Made by a program: the position numbers and the translations under genes
The notes under the pieces: model-generated
Database searches by the model: none
The model's input: the letters and a program-made list of their open reading frames with translations, nothing else
What the model was told of the DNA's origin: nothing
Source: Cellvibrio sp. UBA7661
GTDB lineage: Bacteria > Pseudomonadota > Gammaproteobacteria > Pseudomonadales > Cellvibrionaceae
Direction: 5' to 3'
Length of the DNA: 64,000 nucleotides
Assembly (NCBI GenBank): GCA_002483365.1
Contig: DLHT01000018.1
Location: 14,372 to 78,371 of the forward strand
Part shown: positions 26,974 to 35,372 of the stretch, in pieces
How positions within the stretch are numbered: the first letter of the stretch is position 1
How the letters are laid out: each line of letters starts with the position of its first letter

Positions 26974-29034
26974 ATGGTGAACAGTACATCGAGCACAACC
27001 AACAACAATGGCGCGACAGGCTCCAGCATTATCAGTGCTCTGGGGACCGGTTCGGGCATTGACTCGAATAAGCTGGCTGACCAGTTGACCGAAACTGCCC
27101 ATATCGTGCAGACCAACAGGCTGACCTCCAAGAAAACCTTATTGGAAACCCAAATTTCCGATTACGGCCTGCTGCGTAGCTCTCTATCCAAACTTGAAAC
27201 CGCTGCCGCCGCTTTGGGGAGCTCCGATACATTTAACGCCAAATCCTTATCGGTGCCCGATACCAATCTCCTCAGTATTACCAAGCTTGATGCGAAAGCC
27301 GCTGCGGGTGGTTATCAAATCAAAGTCGAGCAAACTGCACAGTCCCAATCGCTAAGTTCCGGTACTTTCAGCTCCATGACTGACCCTATCGGTAAAGGTA
27401 CCTTGGTCATCCGTTTGGGTGAATGGAATGCAGGTTTAAATGATTTTGAAGTTGATGCCAGCAAGAGTGCCGGTGGAACAATCACCATTGATGACGGCAA
27501 CAACTCCCTGATTGGCCTGCGTGATGCAATTAACAAAGCGAACTTTGGTGTCGCTGCAAGTATTGTGAGCGATGGTGGCTCTTACAAACTGTTACTGACG
27601 TCCAAATCGGGTGCCAAAAATGAAATAGAAATCACCGCAACAGAAGATCCGGGTGCACTTGGCCTTGCAAGTTTTGATTTTAATGAAACCACGCGTAATT
27701 TGACCCAACAACAAGAAGGGTTGGATGCAAAAGTGCGTGTGAATGGCTTATTGGTAAGCCGCGAATCCAACCAAATCAAAGATGTTGTTGATGGGTTGGA
27801 GTTTGATTTATTTGGTGCTTCGCTGACTGAAACTATCAGTATTTCGATTAATGAAGACAAATCTGTTGCAGAAAAAACCATTCGTGATTTTGTAACGGCA
27901 TACAACACGTTTAAAACAGAAGTTGAAAAATTAGTGGGTTTTGATGCAGAGCTGAAAGATTACGGCAGTTTGAAAACCGATCCTCTCGCAAAAAATTTGA
28001 TGCAAGGTATCCGCAATTTTCTCTCCAGTTCGATCCCGGGTTTAAGCGATGGTTTTACTGCGCTTTCCAGTCTGGGTATCCGCACCGAGAGAGATGGCTC
28101 ACTGAAAATTGTTGAAAATGAAGAAAATACAGGTTTTCGCGCAGCAATCGATACCCATTTCGATAAGGTGCGGGATTTGTTTGTGCCCAAGGTATCGGCA
28201 TCCGTAACCAATATTGAAGTTTCCAAATACACAGCGCAAAGTAAACCTGGCACCTATGATGTTGTGATTACCCAGCAACCTTCAAAAGGAAAACTGACCG
28301 GTGCAGCAATAGGTGTCGCCTTTCCGCTAGACACTACCGGAAAGGATTACAACTTCAAACTTAAATTGGATGGCATTGAAACGGGCTTGATTACTTTGCC
28401 CGCCGGAAAAACTTATACAACTGAAGGTGAGTTGGCTGCTGAAATCCAAAGTTTGATCAATTTGGACACTAATTTAAAAACAGTGAAGTCAACGCTTGCG
28501 GTGAGTATTGAAGCAGGAAAGTTGGTGTTTACCTCTAATTCTTACGGCAGCTCCAGTAAAGTGGAATTTACAGCGATATCAACTGATATGGCGGATTTGG
28601 GAATTAGTCTTGGTGCAGGTGTGTCGGGCACCGATGTTGGTGGAACTGTGGCCGGAAGAGCTGCGTTTGGTTATGGCAATGTGTTGCTGCCTGCATTGGG
28701 GACTGATGCAGAAGGCTTGAGCATGACAATTCAACCAGGTGCAACGGGCGGCACGGTTACATTTTCGCGCGGTTTTGCTGGTGGTTTAACCAACATTGTG
28801 AATGATTACCTTAAATCTTCCGGTGTCATTAAAGAGCGCGAAGAGAATATCAGCAAAGAAATTAAAGGTGTCGAGGAAGATCAAACTGATTTGACTCGTC
28901 GCAGTGATGCCTATAGAGCGCGCTTGATGGCGCAGTTCCAGGCAATGGAAAGCATTGTCCGCTCACTCAACTCTACTGGTGATTTTTTGGATGGTATTCT
29001 CGATCGCTTACCTTTCACAGCCAAAAATAGTTAA
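26974..29034 (+). CDS. fliD: flagellar filament cap protein FliD, long form
   Basis: FliD caps the filament and catalyses flagellin insertion. Start chosen at ATG 26974 because GGAGG (26964-26968) precedes it; an in-frame GTG at 26962 would overlap that site. N-terminal hallmark: SALGTGSGIDSNKLADQLTE. An IN-motif-like segment lies near SLIGLRDAINKANFGV. The C-terminal part begins at FVTAYNTFKTEVEKLVGFD and ends in the helical SIVRSLNSTGDFLDG region. At 686 residues it is much longer than E. coli FliD (468), with an extra beta-rich block around 400-600. No fliS or canonical fliT follows. Confidence 0.95.
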   Translation: MVNSTSSTTNNNGATGSSIISALGTGSGIDSNKLADQLTETAHIVQTNRLTSKKTLLETQISDYGLLRSSLSKLETAAAALGSSDTFNAKSLSVPDTNLLSITKLDAKAAAGGYQIKVEQTAQSQSLSSGTFSSMTDPIGKGTLVIRLGEWNAGLNDFEVDASKSAGGTITIDDGNNSLIGLRDAINKANFGVAASIVSDGGSYKLLLTSKSGAKNEIEITATEDPGALGLASFDFNETTRNLTQQQEGLDAKVRVNGLLVSRESNQIKDVVDGLEFDLFGASLTETISISINEDKSVAEKTIRDFVTAYNTFKTEVEKLVGFDAELKDYGSLKTDPLAKNLMQGIRNFLSSSIPGLSDGFTALSSLGIRTERDGSLKIVENEENTGFRAAIDTHFDKVRDLFVPKVSASVTNIEVSKYTAQSKPGTYDVVITQQPSKGKLTGAAIGVAFPLDTTGKDYNFKLKLDGIETGLITLPAGKTYTTEGELAAEIQSLINLDTNLKTVKSTLAVSIEAGKLVFTSNSYGSSSKVEFTAISTDMADLGISLGAGVSGTDVGGTVAGRAAFGYGNVLLPALGTDAEGLSMTIQPGATGGTVTFSRGFAGGLTNIVNDYLKSSGVIKEREENISKEIKGVEEDQTDLTRRSDAYRARLMAQFQAMESIVRSLNSTGDFLDGILDRLPFTAKNS

Positions 29035-29065
29035 TTCGCAGAATTAGCCGTGCGCGATTTTTCAC

Positions 29066-29094
29066 TCAGGTGCGCAGCCTGTTCGCGCACCTGA
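29066..29094 (+). terminator. weak terminator-like hairpin after fliD
   Basis: TCAGGTGCGC / GCGCACCTGA with a 9-base loop. The stem is strong but T-rich sequence appears only about 15-20 bases later, so termination may be Rho-assisted. Confidence 0.5.
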
Positions 29095-29239
29095 CATTCA
29101 TGTATTTCCCCGTTTTTTTTGATTCCTTATTGTTCTTTGCTGAATCTTGATCTTTGAATCATAGTTTGCGGTATACCTATTCTTTAGCTATTTGATGAAT
29201 AAGCCATTTCATAATTAACAATCAACGGGTGGGTAGCTT

Positions 29240-29929
29240 ATGTCAAAGGTATTTGCACTTATTCCTGCGCGTGGTCGATCCAAGAGCCTCTGGCAAAAAA
29301 ATATTGCTCCTGTACTGGAGCAACCCCTTATCGCCTATAGCATTCAAGCAGCCCATGATTCAGAAGTGATCGATGCAATTTTTGTCTCGTCTGATGATGA
29401 CCAGATCCTGTCAGTTGCGCATTACTACAATGCGGAGCGATTTAAACGCGATCCGCATCTGGCAAAAGATGAATCAACCATAGATGCTGTCGTGGCAGAA
29501 TTTATCCATCGCATGAAGCTGGCGGGTAAAGACATTGTTATTTTATTGAAACCTACATCACCACTGCGTACAGCAAGGCATATCCGTGAAGCACTTGCAG
29601 AGTTTAATGATTTTCCTACCTGCCAGAACCTAATCAGTGTTTATGAAATTAATAATGCGTACATGAGAGCCTATGTTGGCGGTGGGGAATTTTTACATCC
29701 TCTGGCTGGTGAGCATTCATCTTATTATTGTAGAAAGGATTTGCCATCGCTTTACATGCCCAATGGTGCAATTTACATTTTCAAAGTTGATGACTTTATG
29801 CGTGAGGAAAAAATTCCGCTCACGCATATTGTTCCATACTTGATGCCAGCGTCTGACAGTATTGAGGTATGTAGCGTGAACGATCTACAGCTTGTGGAGA
29901 ACCGTTTGCGCGAAAGAATCAATTCCTGA
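29240..29929 (+). CDS. CMP-sialic-acid-synthetase-like cytidylyltransferase, divergent
   Basis: This 229-residue protein has the fold of the acylneuraminate cytidylyltransferase family (NeuA/PseF/LegF), which activates nine-carbon sugars with CTP for surface or flagellin glycosylation. Visible family blocks are PARGRSKSLWQKN (residues 9-21), VSSDDDQIL, LLKPTSPLRTARHI and YMPNGAIYIF. The nucleotide-binding signature departs from the usual PARGGSKGIPRKN at several positions. The usual D-I-D-x-x-x-D metal motif near the end reads IEVCSVNDL. It may be a variant enzyme or inactive. Position after fliD suggests flagellin modification, but no sialic-acid-type synthase or glycosyltransferase is nearby. 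Confidence 0.75.
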   Translation: MSKVFALIPARGRSKSLWQKNIAPVLEQPLIAYSIQAAHDSEVIDAIFVSSDDDQILSVAHYYNAERFKRDPHLAKDESTIDAVVAEFIHRMKLAGKDIVILLKPTSPLRTARHIREALAEFNDFPTCQNLISVYEINNAYMRAYVGGGEFLHPLAGEHSSYYCRKDLPSLYMPNGAIYIFKVDDFMREEKIPLTHIVPYLMPASDSIEVCSVNDLQLVENRLRERINS

Positions 29930-29939
29930 ACTGAATGGC

Positions 29940-30686
29940 TTAAGGGGATTTTTTCAGTTCTTCTGCTTCCTTTTTTAACGCTTCTTCAAATTCACGTTGT
30001 TCCTGTTCAAGTTTACGTTGCTCTTTATCCGCGTCAGGCACTAACGGGGTTAATTGTTCTTGTGCTTTTTTCTGCGCATTCTCTTTTGCTTCATTCACCG
30101 TGGCATCGACTTTTTGATTGACCTTCTCCGCTACCGCCTCTACAGGGTTGTTAATAATATCCTGAACATTTTCCAACGCTTTTTGTTTTTCCTCGACGAC
30201 TTTTTTGGCCGCCTGTGCTTTGTCGTAAGCGCGTTGTAGTTCTTGTGGTAGCACTGGTGTAAGTTTCTCTTTTGCTCCTTCAATCTGTTCAGAGAATATT
30301 TCGGGAGTGCCATCTTTAATCAACATAACTGCCATTTGGTTGGTGTCCGCATTCCAGACCATAGCCGCTTTGTCGGTTATAGCTTTTGCTTGCGGTGGTG
30401 CATAGCGGGATGCCACATAAAACAGAGCGCCTTCCTGTTGAATCTCCTGGGCGGTGCGTAGCAGCTTCATGGTGGGCTCATACTTATCGCCCAATAATGC
30501 TGTCATCCGATCCTTAATGATGGGGGCTTCAAAAAAGTTGACTTCATTCGGGTCAAATCCCACCAAGGGTTTTAGGAATGACCACATGAGCTTGCTTTGC
30601 AATTGATTGCCGATTAACAGTGAGGACACGCAAGCCGAAAGAAACAGGCAAATACACATAATAGAGAGTGGTTTGATCAAGCGCAT
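29940..30686 (-). CDS. lipoprotein with C-terminal coiled coil, unknown function
   Basis: This 248-residue predicted lipoprotein has a signal ending in the lipobox LSAC (Cys19). The folded middle (about 40-150) is not recognised. The last ~100 residues are highly charged and helical (repeated Glu, Lys, Gln, Ala), consistent with a long coiled coil, interrupted by NNPVEAVAEKVNQKVDATV. It converges on the cytidylyltransferase gene, with only 10 bases between stops. No function is assigned; a periplasm-spanning or peptidoglycan-facing role would be a guess. Confidence 0.8.
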   Translation of the reverse strand: MRLIKPLSIMCICLFLSACVSSLLIGNQLQSKLMWSFLKPLVGFDPNEVNFFEAPIIKDRMTALLGDKYEPTMKLLRTAQEIQQEGALFYVASRYAPPQAKAITDKAAMVWNADTNQMAVMLIKDGTPEIFSEQIEGAKEKLTPVLPQELQRAYDKAQAAKKVVEEKQKALENVQDIINNPVEAVAEKVNQKVDATVNEAKENAQKKAQEQLTPLVPDADKEQRKLEQEQREFEEALKKEAEELKKSP

Positions 30687-30820
30687 AAAGAATCCGTTGA
30701 ATCAGTCAGTAGAATTAGTGCGGCAGTGTACGCAATGGGCGATATAACGTACATAAGCTGTTTTTAGGCCGGGTTGGTTGTTTACTGTGCTATTGCAGTT
30801 ACGCCCACAGTTACTTCCGT

Positions 30821-30849
30821 AAATAACCTCAAATTATGCAAGGTTATTT
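30821..30849. promoter_or_regulatory. perfect dyad upstream of etfB (candidate operator)
   Basis: AAATAACCT (30821-30829) and AGGTTATTT (30841-30849) are exact reverse complements with an 11-base spacer, 40 bases before etfB. A TATATT-like -10 element begins a few bases downstream. Arm length and spacing suit a dimeric repressor site. A transcribed hairpin is the alternative. Confidence 0.5.
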
Positions 30850-30888
30850 GCTATATTTTGATTTTCTTTCATACACAAGGAAAGCGTC

Positions 30889-31638
30889 TTGAAAATTTTA
30901 GTAGCTATTAAGCGCGTACCGGATGCGAATACCCGGGTACGTCCTCTTGCAGATGGAAGTGGTGTAAATATTGCCAATACCAAAATGGTGTTGAATCCAT
31001 TTTGCGAAATTGCCGTCGAGGAGGCCATCCGCTTTAAAGAGCGCGGCATCGCCAATGAGGTAGTGGTTGTCAGTATCGGTGCTTCAGTCGTGCAGGAACA
31101 GTTGCGGAGTGCCCTGGCCTTAGGAGCGGATCGCGCTATCCACATTCTGTCGGATATACCTCTAGAGCCATTGGGTAAAGCCAAAGTGTTAGCTAATGTT
31201 GTCAAGCAGGAAAATCCAGGGTTGGTGCTGTTGGGTAAGCAATCTATTGATGGTGACCACAACCAGGTTGGCCAGATGCTGGCGGCCTTATGCAAGTATC
31301 CTCTGGCGACATTTGCCTCGCAGATCGAGCTAAAAGGCAATGAGATATGGGTGACGCGAGAGTTGGATGTTGGCCTGCAAACCCTTGCGCTCCGTTTGCC
31401 TGCGGTCGTTACAACAGATTTGCGTCTTAATGAGCCGCGTTATCCCACTATGCCGAATATTATGAAGGCGCGTCAGAAACCGCTGGCGATTATTCCCATC
31501 GCTGAATTGGCCGTGGATGTTGAACCCCGTTTACGGGTGTTTGATTACCAGGCTCCAGCTGAGCGTAAGCCCGGCATTAAAGTGGGTAGTGTGGCGGAGT
31601 TAGTGGAAAAGTTGTGGCAGGAGGCCGGGGTGATATGA
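30889..31638 (+). CDS. etfB: electron transfer flavoprotein beta subunit
   Basis: EtfB binds AMP and, with EtfA, carries electrons from acyl-CoA and other dehydrogenases to ETF:quinone oxidoreductase. The 249-residue protein starts with TTG at 30889, preceded by AAGGA. It has the family blocks VLNPFCEIAVEEAIRFKERG, LGADRAIHI, GKQSIDGDHNQVGQMLAAL and the signature LPAVVTTDLRLNEPRYPTMP. It overlaps etfA by an ATGA junction, so the two are translationally coupled. No dehydrogenase or quinone oxidoreductase gene is adjacent. Confidence 0.95.
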   Translation: MKILVAIKRVPDANTRVRPLADGSGVNIANTKMVLNPFCEIAVEEAIRFKERGIANEVVVVSIGASVVQEQLRSALALGADRAIHILSDIPLEPLGKAKVLANVVKQENPGLVLLGKQSIDGDHNQVGQMLAALCKYPLATFASQIELKGNEIWVTRELDVGLQTLALRLPAVVTTDLRLNEPRYPTMPNIMKARQKPLAIIPIAELAVDVEPRLRVFDYQAPAERKPGIKVGSVAELVEKLWQEAGVI

Positions 31639-32603
31639 GTACAACACATGAATCACGCGCAGCATTGGTTGTTATTGAGCTTGATGGTACAGAGTTTTGC
31701 GATATTAATTGGAGAGTGATGGGCGCTATTGCCCGCCTGCGGGAATTTGGCGCATTAAACGTGGACTTGTTGCTGGCAGGATGGAAATGTGGAGCGGCCG
31801 TTGATATTGCCGCAGCAATCCCGGGAGTCCGGCAAGTTCTGGTTGTGGATGACGAACGCTGTGAATTCCAGCTGGCAGAGGTTGTTGTACCTTGGCTGGC
31901 AGCACTTGTTGATGGTTATTCTTACGTGCTGATCGGCGCAACAGCATTCGGTAAGAATCTGTTGCCGGGTGTGGCCGCTCTTGTTGATAGCCAGCCCGTG
32001 ACCGATGTCATCGCCATAGAAGCACACAATGTCTTTGCTCGTACTTGTTACGCCGGTCGGGTAATTGAGCGTGTTGCAAACCTGCAGCCAATCCAGTTAC
32101 TGAGTATTCGCGGTACTGCGTTTGCTGCAATCACGCAAAGAAGCTCATCGATTCCGGCACCAATAACAAGGCTCACACCTCCAGCCGTTCAGGAGCATAG
32201 CCGTGTTGTCCGGCAGGAGCGGGTAGCATCTGAACGGCCAGAGCTCACATCGGCACGGGTTGTGGTCTCTGGTGGGAGAGGAATACAAAGCCGTGAGAAC
32301 TTTCAATTACTGTACCGATTGGCGGATAAGTTATGTGCAGCGGTTGGTGCATCCCGCGCGGCCGTCGATGCTGGTTTTGCTACAAATGACATGCAGGTTG
32401 GCCAGACGGGGAAGGCGGTTGCTCCGGAGTTGTATATCGCAGTAGGTTTGTCGGGTGCAGTTCAGCACGTGGCGGGCATGCGTGATGCTAAGGTAGTTGT
32501 GGCAATTAATAAGGACCCGGATGCCCCTATTTTTCAGGTGGCAGACTACGGGTTGGTTGCAGATTTATTTGAGGCAGTGCCGGAGTTGATTGAGCGTTTA
32601 TAA
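31635..32603 (+). CDS. etfA: electron transfer flavoprotein alpha subunit
   Basis: EtfA supplies most of the FAD site of the electron transfer flavoprotein. Start chosen at ATG 31635, overlapping the etfB stop, with GGAGG upstream inside etfB. The 322-residue product shows VVSGGRGIQSRENFQLL and the FAD-domain hallmarks VGQTGKAVAPELYIAVGLSG, AINKDPDAPIF and YGLVADLFEAVPEL. The N-terminal third is more diverged than the C-terminal FAD domain, as usual in the family. Confidence 0.95.
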   Translation: MSTTHESRAALVVIELDGTEFCDINWRVMGAIARLREFGALNVDLLLAGWKCGAAVDIAAAIPGVRQVLVVDDERCEFQLAEVVVPWLAALVDGYSYVLIGATAFGKNLLPGVAALVDSQPVTDVIAIEAHNVFARTCYAGRVIERVANLQPIQLLSIRGTAFAAITQRSSSIPAPITRLTPPAVQEHSRVVRQERVASERPELTSARVVVSGGRGIQSRENFQLLYRLADKLCAAVGASRAAVDAGFATNDMQVGQTGKAVAPELYIAVGLSGAVQHVAGMRDAKVVVAINKDPDAPIFQVADYGLVADLFEAVPELIERL

Positions 32604-32694
32604 AGCGAATAAGAAGCCGCTTTTCTTGATGATTTTCGCTACAATGTCGCCTCTGTTTTTATCCCTCTTCTTTATTTTTCAGGTTTTATTGCGC

Positions 32695-32892
32695 ATGACA
32701 TTCGAACAATTCGAAACTTGGGCCATGTATATTTGTGTTGGTGGCTTAGTAGTGTTTATGTTTTTTATTGTGTGGGATCTCGCTAAAAAATCCAAAGCCG
32801 GCAAGTTTGGTACTTTTGTGCTGTTCGGTGTGCTTGGATTTGCGATTATGGTTTTTGTTATCAAAGAAGTATTCGTCCATATTCTCGGTTAA
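32695..32892 (+). CDS. small two-span membrane protein, DUF2788 family
   Basis: This 65-residue protein has two predicted membrane helices flanking a short basic loop (DLAKKSKAGKFGTF). The opening MTFEQFETWAMYICVGGL and the loop are characteristic of the DUF2788 family; function is unknown. The frame is open upstream to 32590, overlapping the etfA end, but that longer version would add an atypical hydrophobic leader, so I prefer the ATG at 32695. It is the third gene in line with etfBA. Confidence 0.75.
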   Translation: MTFEQFETWAMYICVGGLVVFMFFIVWDLAKKSKAGKFGTFVLFGVLGFAIMVFVIKEVFVHILG

Positions 32893-32947
32893 AGCATTGA
32901 AATTTATTTTTTAGTGCTTCAACCCTGCGCCTACAACTGGATACCTT

Positions 32948-35146
32948 ATGCTCCATTTTTTTGTTCCCGCCACTAAGGTGCAAAAAGACCGCGCCATCAT
33001 GCGTGAAACAGATGCACGCGTAGCCAAGTACAGCCGACGTGGCTTGATACTGAACTTCATCGTCTTTGTACTGTGTTTGGCATTCGGTGATTTTCAGGAA
33101 AAAGAGCACAATCTAGCCATTGTCCTGGTGACGGGCCTGCTGCTGGTGACACTCGGGCGTAGTTACTATCTCTTCCGTTTTGACACTCTCTATGCGCGTG
33201 CGCCAACACGTTGGCGCAACCAATACTTTTTTGCATCTTGCCTTGGTGCTGCCTGGTGGAGCGCAATTCTGGTAACGCTCACCTGGGTACAGGGTATGCG
33301 TGATGAAACACTGGTGATGTGGCTGTACTCGGTAGTGTTTTATTCCAGTGTTGCCAACGTATTTGCGCCTTACAGACATTTTCTCAGTTTGTATTTAGCG
33401 ATAGGCCAGATTCCTGCTGCCATTACCGCAATTTTATTAGGTACTGCAGAAGGTGCCCTCTATGGCTGCATCATGCTGGTGTTTTATGTGATGCTCAGTC
33501 ACCAGGGCAAAGTAACATCACTAGCGTATTGGGAGCGTTTGGAGGCTCATTATTCACTGCGCGAGCGCGCACAGGGGTTGGAAAATGAAAAGCGTAGTTC
33601 CCAAGCGCAAATTGAATTAAAAAATGAATTTCTGGTTAATCTCGGGCAGGAAATCCGTTCATCTATCAGCGATGTAATGAGTACTTTGTCATTGATCGAT
33701 GACAGCCAATTATCTGAACATCATCGCGAGTTACTGGCGACGGCGAATAAAGCCACTGGCAGACAAATCGATCTGGTTAACAACGTCGTTGATTTTTCCA
33801 AAATTACGACGAAAACCTTGGTACTCGATGAAGTTGAATTTGATTTGCGCCGGGTTTTGGAAAAATTTGTCCAGGATTTTACGCTCGATGCGCATCAGCA
33901 AGGTATAGAGCTGTATTACAACTTTGACCCTAATATGCCATTGCGGGTGAAGGGCGATGTCACGCGCCTGAATCAAATCCTGGCAACACTACTCAACCAT
34001 ACACTGAAAGCGAGCCGAATAGATCATGTGTATATTGAGGCCCGTTTTCATCAAGAGCAGGATGACTTCGGTGAGCTGCAAGTCATTATCAGTGACGGCG
34101 AAAAAAATATCGCCGGTGAAAATGATCCTGAAGCTTATGAAAGCAAACAGACGGGTATCGGCCTTTCAATTTGTAAAGGTTTGGCTGAGTGTATGGGTGG
34201 AAGTATTCATCTGCGCGAAAATAAAAATCGCGGCAACCGGATTTTTATTAATGTCGCATTGCAGGTCATTTCCCATGAAGAGCGCCGTTTTGGTTCTGAA
34301 CAAAAGTTGCGTGGTAAACGAGCGCTTTTAGTAGATTTGCCAGATAGTAATGCCAACGCGTTGGCCGATGAGATTAATGCTTGGGGTATGAGTACCACCA
34401 TTGTGGCCGGGCAAGAGCAGGCAATTGCCAAATTGCGCGAGCAACGGGCCAGCTCAGCGCCGTTTGATATGGTGCTCATTTTTACCAAGCTAAACAATAT
34501 GAATGGTTTGGCGTTGTCCCGTGAGATTGTGTCTCACCCCGATATTGCAGATGTTAAACAAATTATTGCGATGAGTATTTTGCAGAGCGATAGCCCGGAG
34601 ATGAAATTACACCTGCGTACTTATCCGCAGGTGAGCATTATTGAAAAACCCATTATGCGCCGCCGTCTGCTTGATATTGCAGTGCAAAAATTATTAAACC
34701 TGAATAGTGAAGATGAGCAGCGAAAAACCATTGATAAAGAAACTGTTGGAATGGTGGTTGTGCCGCGAGTCTTGCTGGTGGAAGATCATCGTGTCGATCA
34801 AATGGTCATCAGCGCTATGCTCAAAAAACTCGGCTGTTATGTGCAAGTAGCGCAAAACGGTTTGGAGGCGGTAGAAATTGTTGAAAAAGAGCGCTTTGAT
34901 TTGGTGTTGATGGATTACGACATGAAAGAGCAAGACAGTATTGTTGCCACAGAAAAAATCCGCAACTATGAACGCATGACACACAGTGTGCGCCGTCTAC
35001 CTATTATTGCTGTAACCTCAGCACAATCTGAAACCGATCAGGATGTCTATCTGTCTGCGGGTATGGATGATCACATTAGCAAGCCGATCCGCTACGATGA
35101 TCTGGATGTGAGGCTTCAACGTTGGCTTGAACAGTCTGGCGTTTAA
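32948..35146 (+). CDS. hybrid histidine-kinase-like protein with degenerate kinase and first receiver
   Basis: This 732-residue protein has an N-terminal membrane region (about 30-185, several spans), a short coiled coil, a HisKA-like domain, an ATPase-like domain (about 330-450) and two receivers (about 460-590 and 610-730). The H-box reads EFLVNLGQEIRSSISD: Gln234 stands where the phosphorylated His belongs and the following Pro is lost. The N-box (LLNHTLKAS) and G1 box (ISDGEKN) are also altered, while G2 (GIGLSICKGL) is kept. Receiver 1 has Phe512 in place of the phosphoacceptor Asp. Receiver 2 is intact (LLVEDH; Asp656 in VLMDYDM; Lys in ISKPI). The layout is BarA/GacS-like, but it is probably an accessory or phosphate-accepting protein, not a kinase. 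Confidence 0.85.
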   Translation: MLHFFVPATKVQKDRAIMRETDARVAKYSRRGLILNFIVFVLCLAFGDFQEKEHNLAIVLVTGLLLVTLGRSYYLFRFDTLYARAPTRWRNQYFFASCLGAAWWSAILVTLTWVQGMRDETLVMWLYSVVFYSSVANVFAPYRHFLSLYLAIGQIPAAITAILLGTAEGALYGCIMLVFYVMLSHQGKVTSLAYWERLEAHYSLRERAQGLENEKRSSQAQIELKNEFLVNLGQEIRSSISDVMSTLSLIDDSQLSEHHRELLATANKATGRQIDLVNNVVDFSKITTKTLVLDEVEFDLRRVLEKFVQDFTLDAHQQGIELYYNFDPNMPLRVKGDVTRLNQILATLLNHTLKASRIDHVYIEARFHQEQDDFGELQVIISDGEKNIAGENDPEAYESKQTGIGLSICKGLAECMGGSIHLRENKNRGNRIFINVALQVISHEERRFGSEQKLRGKRALLVDLPDSNANALADEINAWGMSTTIVAGQEQAIAKLREQRASSAPFDMVLIFTKLNNMNGLALSREIVSHPDIADVKQIIAMSILQSDSPEMKLHLRTYPQVSIIEKPIMRRRLLDIAVQKLLNLNSEDEQRKTIDKETVGMVVVPRVLLVEDHRVDQMVISAMLKKLGCYVQVAQNGLEAVEIVEKERFDLVLMDYDMKEQDSIVATEKIRNYERMTHSVRRLPIIAVTSAQSETDQDVYLSAGMDDHISKPIRYDDLDVRLQRWLEQSGV

Positions 35147-35197
35147 CAAGGTATGAGCAAAGAAGCGTTTATATTCGTAAACCTGCAAGCTGGGTCA

Positions 35198-35233
35198 AAA
35201 TGCCGCTGATAAAATCAGCGGCATTTTTATTTT
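35198..35233 (+). terminator. Rho-independent terminator after the hybrid kinase gene
   Basis: AATGCCGCTGAT / ATCAGCGGCATT stem with a short A-rich loop and a TTTTTATTTT tail. Confidence 0.93.
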
Positions 35234-35372
35234 CAGGCAGCTGATTTTAAAACTATGCTGTAAGGCATGCATGCCTTCAATATCACCAGATCACTATTAT
35301 AAAACTACTATAAAAAACCAAACAAACCATCAAACACTACATATAAAACAAACAGCGCATAAAGGGTTGGCA

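Noticed and set aside
32590..32694. Longer N-terminus for the DUF2788 protein
   Set aside because: It overlaps the end of etfA, starts from a non-ATG codon and adds a hydrophobic leader absent from the family.
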